Under the pieces are notes generated by a model. The model made no database searches, was not told where the DNA came from, and saw nothing but the letters and a program-made list of their open reading frames with translations. Made by a program: the position numbers and the translations under genes. A stretch of 64,000 nt of DNA from Spirochaetales bacterium (GTDB lineage Bacteria; Spirochaetota; Spirochaetia; UBA9216), in NCBI GenBank assembly GCA_016342585.1, contig JAEINK010000003.1, positions 124,001 through 188,000 of the forward strand. The letters run 5' to 3'. Of this stretch, positions 25,330 to 32,526 are shown piece after piece (within the stretch, counting starts at the first letter, position 1; each line of letters opens with the position of its first letter).

Positions 25330-25487
25330 CAAATTAACTACATGTAAGGCTATAATTATCAGTCATCCTGTCCTGCTTGAATCGATCCGGAAAGCTAACT
25401 CTTAAGGCTCCTGCGGTCGTGCTTCCTCCACAACGGCTTCCGTCTGATAGTTATGTTTCTCCGGAAATCAAATAACAGGAGAAGATT

Positions 25488-26006
25488 ATGACTGAGGCAG
25501 TGCTCTCTTCAAAGAAGAAACTCACAGAAGAAGAAATCGTACAACAAACTGACATTATTGTTGCTGAATGTTCCGGCCGGGAAGGTGCTCTTATTCCCGT
25601 TCTTCAGGCCGCTCAAGGTACATTCGGTTATCTCCCGGAGATATCACTTAAGAGAATCAGCGAAAAGATGGATATTCATTATAGTGAAGTCGCCGGGGTT
25701 GTCTCCTTTTACAAGAATTTTTCCATAGTTCCTCAGGGGAAATATGTTATTCAGGTTTGCCTTGGGACCTCCTGTTATGTCCGGGGAGGTAAGGAGGTTC
25801 TGAAAACCTTTCGGGACGTTCTCGGGATCGATATAGATCAGACAACGGAAGATGAACTTTTCTCTTTGAAAGTCGGTCGATGCTTCGGGGCCTGTGGTTT
25901 GGCTCCGGTTGTCATGGTAAATGATGAGGTCTATCAGCGGGTGAAACCCGGCAGAATTGAAGAAATTGTTCAGGATTTACGGGATAAGGAGTCTGAGGGT
26001 GAGTAG
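25488..26006 (+). CDS. hydC: Hydrogenase/transhydrogenase NuoE-like subunit (HydC type)
   Basis: Thioredoxin-fold [2Fe-2S] subunit of 172 residues, like NuoE of complex I and HydC of bifurcating hydrogenases. The four cluster ligands are Cys in 'CLGTSCYVRGG' and 'CFGACGLAPV'. The preceding part 'LQAAQGTFGYLP' is typical of the family. It passes electrons to or from the NuoF-like subunit encoded next. AGGAGAAG ribosome site; the last eight bases overlap the start of hydB, implying coupled translation. Confidence 0.9.
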   Translation: MTEAVLSSKKKLTEEEIVQQTDIIVAECSGREGALIPVLQAAQGTFGYLPEISLKRISEKMDIHYSEVAGVVSFYKNFSIVPQGKYVIQVCLGTSCYVRGGKEVLKTFRDVLGIDIDQTTEDELFSLKVGRCFGACGLAPVVMVNDEVYQRVKPGRIEEIVQDLRDKESEGE

Positions 26007-29000
26007 TATTCTTAAAAATAAAACAGACCTGCTGAAAATAAAAGAATCTATGTCCGAACGTCTTTCATTCAGGACGCTTCAGAGAGAATATACGGAGGTT
26101 GACCTCCCCGCCGAGATGGCTGCCGGTGATGGGCGGATTGATATCGCCCTCTGTATGGGAACCAGCTGCCAGTCTTCTTCCTCTACAGAGGTGGCTGCTG
26201 CTCTTGTAGAGCAGATTGCTGAACATATGCTGGAAGATAGGGTTACTCTCGTTCGCACCGGCTGTAATGGTTTCTGTGCCGTGGGCCCCATCATGGTCAT
26301 GTACCCCGGAGGGATCCTCTATCATGGGATGGCTGCTGAAGATGTTCCCGAGATTATTACAGAGCATATCCTGGGGCAAAGGCTGGTAAAGAGGCTCATG
26401 TATCATCATCCTGTTTCCGGGGCTATTATTCCCCGGTATATGGATCTCCCGTTTTTTGCCAATCAGAAACTCTGTGTCCTCAGGAATAAAGGGGTGATAG
26501 AAGCCGATTCCATTGATGAGTATATTGGCCGGGATGGGTATTTCGGGCTCCATAAAGCACTTGTGGAGATGACTCCTGAACAGGTTATTGAGGAGGTGAA
26601 ATGTTCCGGTTTACGCGGACGGGGCGGCGGTGGATTTCCCACGGCTCTAAAGTGGGGATTCTGCCGGAAAACACCGGGGAATAAAAAATATATGCTCTGT
26701 AATGCGGATGAAGGGGACCCCGGTGCTTTTATGGACCGAAGCCTTATCGAGTCAGATCCCCATGCGGTTATCGAGGGGTTATTGATAGGTGCATACGCCA
26801 TCGGAGCCGATGAAGGGTATATCTATTGCCGTGCCGAATATCCTCTGGCCATAAATCGACTGGAAACGGCCCTGGAAAACTGCAGAAAAATGGGGCTTCT
26901 TGGGAAAAACATCCTTGGTTCCGGGTTTTCATTTGATCTGCATGTGGCAAAGGGGGCCGGCGCCTTTGTATGCGGTGAAGAGACAGCCCTCATGGCCTCA
27001 ATAGAGGGAAAGCGGGGAGAACCCCGTCCCCGACCACCATTTCCGGCTGTAAAGGGATTGTGGGATAAACCCACCGTACTGAATAATGTTGAAACCCTGG
27101 GTACAATTCCCCTTATTATTCATCAGGGAGCCGAATGGTTCAGAAAAATGGGAACCAAAGAGAGTCCCGGAACAAAGATTTTCAGCCTGACGGGTAATGT
27201 TCGAAATATTGGTCTTGTTGAGGTTCCTATCGGAACACCTCTGGGCGATCTGATCTACGACGTGGGTGGTGGTATGGAGGGGGATAAGCCTTTTAAGGCG
27301 GCCCAGATAGGTGGTCCTTCGGGTGGATGTATCCCCAAGGAGTTTTTATCCGTTCCCTTGGATTATGAAAGCCTGAAAGAGCTGGGCGCTATAATGGGAT
27401 CCGGTGGTCTTGTTGTTATGAATGAAGAGACCTGTATGGTCGATGTGGCCAAATTCTTCCTGGAGTTTGTCCTCGAGGAGTCTTGCGGTAAATGTGTACC
27501 CTGTCGTGTGGGAATTAAGAGAATGCATGAAATTCTCGCCCGTATCTGTGAAGGGGATGGAGAACTCTCAGATATTGATTCACTTGTTAATCTGGGAACC
27601 CAGATTAAGCAGACTGCCCTTTGCGGCCTGGGTCAAACCGCTCCCAATCCTGTTCTCTCTACGATTCAGCATTTTCGCGGGGAGTATGAAGATCACATCC
27701 TGCATAAGCATTGTGCCGCCGGCGTCTGCACAGACCTTGTCCGGGCTCCCTGTCAGTCCGCCTGTCCCGCCGGGGTAGACATCCCCGGATTTATTGCCCT
27801 GACCAAGGAGAAACGGTATGCCGAGGCCTTGAAGCTTCATCGAGAGAGGAATCCCTTTGCCGCCATATGTGCCAGGGTTTGCTTTCATACCTGTGAAGAT
27901 AAATGCAGGAGAGCCACCCTCGATTCATCGGTGGCCATCAGGACGATCAAGCGCTACATGGTCGAGCAGGAGGTTACGGTTCAGCTTCCCGAAATAAGGG
28001 AAAATCTTGAAAATGAAAGGCATAAAATTGCCATTGTCGGTGGCGGGCCTGCCGGACTTTCTTGTGCGTATTTCCTTGCCCGTCTTGGATATCGGCCTGA
28101 AATCTTTGAAGCTGAGTCGCGGCCCGGGGGGATGATGACCCAGGCGATTCCTTCCTACAGGCTTCCTCGTGAGATAATTGCCAGAGAAATCAGGATGATA
28201 GAAAATCTTGGTGTGAAAATAAACACAAATAAGAAGTTAGGTAAAGATTTTACTCTGAAAGAGCTCCGGAAAGAGGGTTTTGAAGCCGTCTTTCTGGCCA
28301 TGGGAGCCCCCGAAAGTACCGAGCTGGGGATCCCCGGTGAAGGCGCAATCGGCGTGGATGATGCACTCTCCTTTTTGAAAGAGTACAATATTCGGGGTAA
28401 TGTGAAAGTTGGTAGAAAAGTTGTTGTTGTGGGTGGCGGCAATGCCGCTGTTGATGCTGCTCGGACGGCCGTGCGGCTTGGTGCCGAGGAGGTTATCATT
28501 GCCTACCGGAGGAGTCAGAGGCAGATGCCTGCGTACAAGGAGGAGATTGAGGAGGCTGTTACCGAAGGTGTAAAGATAATGGCACTGACGGCTCCTAAAG
28601 AGGTTGTTATAAAAGAGGGAAGAGTTGCCGGACTGAAATGTGTTTCCATGACCTTGGGCGGCTTTGACAAGAAGGGGCGGCGAAGACCCCTTGAAGAGTC
28701 TAATACCGAATTTGTTATTGAATCGGATCAGATCATCTCTGCTATAGGACAAAAACTGGGGTTCATTCCGGATTTCGAAGGCCTTGAGAAGGTCGATGGC
28801 CGATTTATTTCCATAAATGAGCTTACAGGGCAGACTTCGCTTAAGTGGCTGTATGCGGGGGGAGATGTGATTACCGGTCCCTCTTCGGTTGTAACGGCTA
28901 TCCAGGGGGGCGAACGGGCCGCTGTCGGTATTGATTTTATGCTGACAGGAGAAGACAACGCCTTCTGGAGGGATGGCCGTGAGTTGGAAACAGCCTTCGA

Positions 29001-29187
29001 CCCGGATGAAGAGCCTGTTACCTATCCCCGTGAGCAGGTTCCCCTGATTCCTGTAGAGAAACGGCGGTATAACTTTGATGAGGTTGAACTGCCCTGGACC
29101 GAGGGGGTTGCTCTCCGGCAGTGTGCAAGATGTTTAAGGTGTGATTATGGAAAACCGGCTGAAATCAGGGAGGAAATCAATGCTTAA
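25999..29187 (+). CDS. hydB: NuoF/HydB-like flavoprotein fused to a GltD/NfnB-like NADP(H) flavoprotein
   Basis: Very large subunit of 1062 residues. In order: N-terminal [2Fe-2S] thioredoxin-like domain (about 45-130, 'CMGTSCQSS', 'CNGFCAVGP'); FMN/NADH domain (about 200-420, 'GLRGRGGGGFPT', 'KGAGAFVCGEETALM'); SLBB region; [4Fe-4S] domain ('ESCGKCVPCRVG', about 490); then a complete GltD/NfnB-like module with its own Fe-S part ('PCQSACPAGVDIPG', about 583), FAD site ('IVGGGPAGLSCAY', about 677) and second dinucleotide site ('VVGGGNAAVDAAR' with a following 'YRRS', about 809); and a terminal CxxCxxC near 1041. The last site resembles the NADPH site of GltD/NfnB. Normal HydB ends before this module. 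The GTG start at 25999 was chosen because AAGGAG lies seven bases upstream; an earlier start at 25957 would overlap hydC by 50 bases. Confidence 0.9.
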   Translation: MSSILKNKTDLLKIKESMSERLSFRTLQREYTEVDLPAEMAAGDGRIDIALCMGTSCQSSSSTEVAAALVEQIAEHMLEDRVTLVRTGCNGFCAVGPIMVMYPGGILYHGMAAEDVPEIITEHILGQRLVKRLMYHHPVSGAIIPRYMDLPFFANQKLCVLRNKGVIEADSIDEYIGRDGYFGLHKALVEMTPEQVIEEVKCSGLRGRGGGGFPTALKWGFCRKTPGNKKYMLCNADEGDPGAFMDRSLIESDPHAVIEGLLIGAYAIGADEGYIYCRAEYPLAINRLETALENCRKMGLLGKNILGSGFSFDLHVAKGAGAFVCGEETALMASIEGKRGEPRPRPPFPAVKGLWDKPTVLNNVETLGTIPLIIHQGAEWFRKMGTKESPGTKIFSLTGNVRNIGLVEVPIGTPLGDLIYDVGGGMEGDKPFKAAQIGGPSGGCIPKEFLSVPLDYESLKELGAIMGSGGLVVMNEETCMVDVAKFFLEFVLEESCGKCVPCRVGIKRMHEILARICEGDGELSDIDSLVNLGTQIKQTALCGLGQTAPNPVLSTIQHFRGEYEDHILHKHCAAGVCTDLVRAPCQSACPAGVDIPGFIALTKEKRYAEALKLHRERNPFAAICARVCFHTCEDKCRRATLDSSVAIRTIKRYMVEQEVTVQLPEIRENLENERHKIAIVGGGPAGLSCAYFLARLGYRPEIFEAESRPGGMMTQAIPSYRLPREIIAREIRMIENLGVKINTNKKLGKDFTLKELRKEGFEAVFLAMGAPESTELGIPGEGAIGVDDALSFLKEYNIRGNVKVGRKVVVVGGGNAAVDAARTAVRLGAEEVIIAYRRSQRQMPAYKEEIEEAVTEGVKIMALTAPKEVVIKEGRVAGLKCVSMTLGGFDKKGRRRPLEESNTEFVIESDQIISAIGQKLGFIPDFEGLEKVDGRFISINELTGQTSLKWLYAGGDVITGPSSVVTAIQGGERAAVGIDFMLTGEDNAFWRDGRELETAFDPDEEPVTYPREQVPLIPVEKRRYNFDEVELPWTEGVALRQCARCLRCDYGKPAEIREEINA

Positions 29188-30943
29188 TGTAAATGTAAAT
29201 GGACAGGACATAAAAATCGAAACTGGTTCTACCATTCTTCAGGCTGCTGAAATGGCCGGTATGAATATTCCTACCCTCTGCTACCTGAAAGAAAAAACGC
29301 CCCTTGGTGCCTGTCGGGTATGTGTTGTGGAGGTGGAAGGGGCGGTAAACCTGATGCCGGCATGTATTACTCCTGTATTTGAGGGAATGAAGGTTTTCAC
29401 TGCCAGTAAGAGGGCCAGGGAGGCCAGGAAGATGGTCGTTGAACTCATACTTAGTGAGCATGAGGGGAATTGTCAGTATTGTGACAGGAATGAGGATTGT
29501 GAGCTCTCTGCCCTGGCCGCTCAGCTCGGTATTATCATGCCGATTTACGAAGGAGAAAAACCCCTTTCGTGGATAGATAATTCCACCCTGGGTCTCGTGA
29601 GGGATACGGGGAAGTGTATAAAATGCCGAAGGTGTATAACCGTTTGTAATGAGGTCCAGAAAGTGGGGGCCCTTTTCCCTCAGAATAGAGGATACGAAAC
29701 TTTGATCGGCCCTGCCTTCACCCACTCTCTGAGCGAAGTTCAATGTGTGCAATGTGGGCAGTGTGCTGCTGTCTGCCCCGTCGGAGCTATCACAGAACGG
29801 TCGGACATTGACAATGTCTGGGAGGCCCTTGATGATCCCTCAAAACATGTGATTGTTCAAACTGCCCCGGCGATACGTGCCGCTCTGGGGGAATGTTTTG
29901 ACAACCCTCCGGGGACTCTGGTTACCGGGAAGATGGTTTCCGCCCTCCGGACGTTGGGATTTGATGCGGTTTTCGATACCAATTTTGCTGCGGATCTTAC
30001 GATCATGGAAGAGGGAACTGAACTCTTAACAAGGCTTAAGAAAGCTCTGGTCGATAAGGAGGATGTGGCTCTGCCCATGTTCACTTCCTGTTCTCCTGGC
30101 TGGGTCAATTTCGCTGAGTATTTCTACTCTGATTTCCTGGATAATATCTCCAGTTGTAAATCTCCCCAGCAGATGTTCGGGGCTGTGGCAAAAACCTACT
30201 ATGCAAAGCAGAAGGAGATTGATCCCAAGGATTTGGTTGTTGTTTCCATTATGCCATGTACGGCAAAAAAGTATGAATGTGCCAGAGCAGAGATGAACGA
30301 TTCCGGGTACCAGGATGTTGATTTCGTCCTCACAACCCGGGAGCTCGGGAGGATGATAAAGGGGGCGGGGATAGGCTTTAACTCACTCCCCGATGGCCTT
30401 ATGGATCATCCCCTTGGGGAATCAACAGGTGCTGCGGATATCTTTGCCAATACGGGAGGTGTTATGGAGGCCGCTCTACGGACAGCCTATGAGATCGTAA
30501 CCGGTAGGGAAGTCCCTTTTGAAAATCTTCATCTCACTCCTGTGGCTGGCTTTCAGGGGATTAAGGAGGCGGTGATTACCATAGAGGGAACCGTTCCTGA
30601 ATGGTCCTTCCTGGAAGGAGTAGAACTTAAGGTTGCCGTAGCTCATGGTTTGGCAAATGCTGCCGATGTACTGGATAGCATCAAGGAGGGGCGTGCTGAC
30701 TACCATTTTGTGGAAGTTATGACCTGTCCCGGCGGTTGTATAGGGGGTGGTGGTCAACCCCGGTTCAGTACGGATGAAGTACGGACGGCCCGGATGAAGG
30801 CCCTTTATGCTGAGGATGAGAGCAAGCCTCTTAGAAAATCTCATGAAAACCCCTCAATACTGAAGATATATGAGGATTTTCTGAAAAAGCCCCTTGGTGA
30901 AAAATCTCATCATCTTCTCCATACCGTTTATCATGAGAAATAG
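29180..30943 (+). CDS. hydA: [FeFe]-hydrogenase catalytic subunit (HydA type) with variant L1 motif
   Basis: Iron hydrogenase large subunit of 587 residues that would reduce protons or oxidise H2. Modules in order: [2Fe-2S] ferredoxin domain (Cys34, Cys45, Cys48, Cys62), His-Cys [4Fe-4S] motif ('HEGNCQYCDRNEDC'), two [4Fe-4S] ferredoxin motifs ('CIKCRRCITVC', 'CVQCGQCAAVCP'), H-cluster domain, and the small-subunit tail. L2 (MPCTAKKYE) and L3 (EVMTCPGGCIGGGGQP) are intact, but L1 reads TSCSPGW where clostridial hydrogenase I has TSCCPGW, with Ser305 in place of a cysteine. The ATG overlaps the hydB stop by eight bases and has AGGGAGG upstream. A hairpin terminator follows. Maturation genes hydEFG are not in the window. 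Confidence 0.9.
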   Translation: MLNVNVNGQDIKIETGSTILQAAEMAGMNIPTLCYLKEKTPLGACRVCVVEVEGAVNLMPACITPVFEGMKVFTASKRAREARKMVVELILSEHEGNCQYCDRNEDCELSALAAQLGIIMPIYEGEKPLSWIDNSTLGLVRDTGKCIKCRRCITVCNEVQKVGALFPQNRGYETLIGPAFTHSLSEVQCVQCGQCAAVCPVGAITERSDIDNVWEALDDPSKHVIVQTAPAIRAALGECFDNPPGTLVTGKMVSALRTLGFDAVFDTNFAADLTIMEEGTELLTRLKKALVDKEDVALPMFTSCSPGWVNFAEYFYSDFLDNISSCKSPQQMFGAVAKTYYAKQKEIDPKDLVVVSIMPCTAKKYECARAEMNDSGYQDVDFVLTTRELGRMIKGAGIGFNSLPDGLMDHPLGESTGAADIFANTGGVMEAALRTAYEIVTGREVPFENLHLTPVAGFQGIKEAVITIEGTVPEWSFLEGVELKVAVAHGLANAADVLDSIKEGRADYHFVEVMTCPGGCIGGGGQPRFSTDEVRTARMKALYAEDESKPLRKSHENPSILKIYEDFLKKPLGEKSHHLLHTVYHEK

Positions 30944-30971
30944 GTGATAGTTTAACTCCCATTTTAAAACC

Positions 30972-31006
30972 TAACCGGAAGCCTGAATGTTTAAGGCTTC
31001 CGGTTA
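30972..31006 (+). terminator. Hairpin at the end of the hydrogenase operon
   Basis: Perfect 13-base inverted repeat TAACCGGAAGCCT / AGGCTTCCGGTTA with a nine-base loop, 28 bases after the hydA stop. Only a short, broken T-run follows, so termination may be partial or factor-assisted. Confidence 0.6.
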
Positions 31007-31024
31007 TTCCCTTTGGAATTCTAT

Positions 31025-31087
31025 ATTAATGCAAATCGATCGTCTATTTGTTTAAAAATTTGCATTAATTTTTTTATAGCTTATAAT
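31025..31087 (+). promoter_or_regulatory. Promoter with 12-base inverted repeat over the -35, upstream of the membrane sensor gene
   Basis: Perfect repeat ATTAATGCAAAT (31025-31036) / ATTTGCATTAAT (31058-31069). The right arm contains TTGCAT (31060-31065), which with a 16-base spacer and TATAAT (31082-31087) makes a promoter. The arms are 33 bases apart centre to centre, about three helical turns, as expected for a looped or cooperative operator. The T-run after the right arm also makes an AT-rich terminator reading possible. Confidence 0.5.
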
Positions 31088-31109
31088 TAAACTCTATAAA
31101 GGAGTTCAA

Positions 31110-32396
31110 TTGGAGCATAATTCAAAATACATCATTACCTTAAGAGTTCTACTAATGGCTCTACTCATGTTTTCATCTCTTTTATCCCTGTGGGCAGATA
31201 ATAATGAAGAGGATTCCCAGGAACCTTTTCCTTATCTATCCTTATCCCTGACACCGGAAGAGGTGCGATGGATTGAAGAGCATCCAAAGATAGTAATCAG
31301 CGGTCCACAAAATTTCCCCCCCTTCCATTTTTATAATGAGGAGGGGGATGGCCAGGGGATCGCTTCTGATTATGTTAAAAACATCCTTAATCGTATTGAT
31401 GTTGAAGCTGTTAACCGAGTGGATATCCCCTGGGCTGAGGTCCTGAGGCAGGCTAAGACGCATGAAATCGACCTTGTTGCCTGCGCCGCCCGAAACCCCG
31501 AAAGGGAAGAGTACCTCCTATTTACTGAACCCATCCTCTCTTTTCCTCTGGTTATTATTTCCCGGGATGATTCTCCCTTCATTAGCGGATTGGAGGATCT
31601 TCATGATGTTCATGTTGCTGTGATAGAGAAAAATATTATTAATGACTGGCTCAGGCAGGATGGAATTAATATTGTTCCACACTATTTCGATTCCCCTAAA
31701 GAGTCCCTGGAAGCTCTCTCAAATGGCCTTGTAGATGCTTACATTGAAAATTTAGGTGCAGCCAGTTATCTTATTAATAAATATGGTCTTACCAATTTAA
31801 AAGTCGCTGCCCCGACAAAATATGGTAATTATGATCTGTATATCGCTGTCCGGGATGACTGGCCAGAACTTGTCTCCATTATCAATAAAGGGCTTGCTGC
31901 CCTCTCCCCACTGGAGCATTCAGAAATTCGAAATGAATGGTTATCCATAAAATATGAGTATGGTATACAATTAATGGACGTAATTAAGGTTGTACTTATA
32001 GTAAGCGGCATTTTTCTTGCTGTTTTTGCTGTGATATTGATCTGGAATCGAAAGCTTGAGAAAGAGATCAGAAATCGAAAAAAAGTTGAGGCTGAAAGAG
32101 AAGCAGTTATTCTCGAATTGAAACAGGCCCTGGATAGTATAAAAACCCTGGAAGGACTTCTTCCCATCTGTGCTAGTTGTAAAAAGATCCGGGATGATAA
32201 AGGATACTGGAGTCAGTTAGAGAACTATTTTGAGGAGCATTCCGAGGTCCTTTTTTCTCACAGCCTTTGTCCTGAATGCTTCAAGGATTTATATGGTAAG
32301 CAGAAGTGGTACAAAGAGATTAAAGATCGCGGGTTGCGAAATAAAAGTATCGATGATAAAAAATCTGCCAAGAATACAGGTAATGATACCGAGTGA
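31110..32396 (+). CDS. Periplasmic-binding-domain membrane sensor ending in a four-Cys CKKIRDD module
   Basis: Protein of 428 residues. Signal or membrane segment at about 11-28; SBP_bac_3 (amino-acid-binding-like) domain at about 55-280 ('VVISGPQNFPPFHF'-like start, 'LVACAARNPEREEYLLFTEP'); membrane helix at about 291-313; charged coiled coil at about 314-347; then a short module with Cys354, Cys357, Cys387 and Cys390 ('LPICASCKKIRDDKGYW', 'FSHSLCPEC'). Sensors with this front end usually carry a kinase or GGDEF output, but here the four-Cys module replaces it. The same motif is known at the end of many response regulators and PAS proteins, with no assigned biochemistry. TTG start behind AAAGGAG. 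It lies between the hydrogenase operon and PFOR. Confidence 0.82.
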   Translation: MEHNSKYIITLRVLLMALLMFSSLLSLWADNNEEDSQEPFPYLSLSLTPEEVRWIEEHPKIVISGPQNFPPFHFYNEEGDGQGIASDYVKNILNRIDVEAVNRVDIPWAEVLRQAKTHEIDLVACAARNPEREEYLLFTEPILSFPLVIISRDDSPFISGLEDLHDVHVAVIEKNIINDWLRQDGINIVPHYFDSPKESLEALSNGLVDAYIENLGAASYLINKYGLTNLKVAAPTKYGNYDLYIAVRDDWPELVSIINKGLAALSPLEHSEIRNEWLSIKYEYGIQLMDVIKVVLIVSGIFLAVFAVILIWNRKLEKEIRNRKKVEAEREAVILELKQALDSIKTLEGLLPICASCKKIRDDKGYWSQLENYFEEHSEVLFSHSLCPECFKDLYGKQKWYKEIKDRGLRNKSIDDKKSAKNTGNDTE

Positions 32397-32446
32397 TATT
32401 TGTAGAGGCGGGAGGATAATAGCTCCCCCATTCAATAAATAATATG

Positions 32447-32488
32447 AACCCCTTATGTCGGACAAAAATCCAACATAAGGGGTTTTTT
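32447..32488 (+). terminator. Intrinsic terminator after the sensor gene
   Basis: Perfect 12-base stem AACCCCTTATGT / ACATAAGGGGTT with a 14-base loop and a six-base T-run. It lies between two converging genes and may also slow transcription coming from PFOR. Confidence 0.85.
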
Positions 32489-32526
32489 ATAAATGAAATA
32501 TAAGATCAATTCATCAGGCGGTTAGC

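Noticed and set aside
25316-25487. Riboswitch before the hydrogenase operon
   Set aside because: The leader is long and has short repeats, but no known riboswitch core could be matched.
29141-29179. Upstream start for the hydrogenase catalytic subunit
   Set aside because: It would add 13 residues inside the hydB frame, while the ATG at 29180 has an ideal ribosome site and begins the ferredoxin domain.
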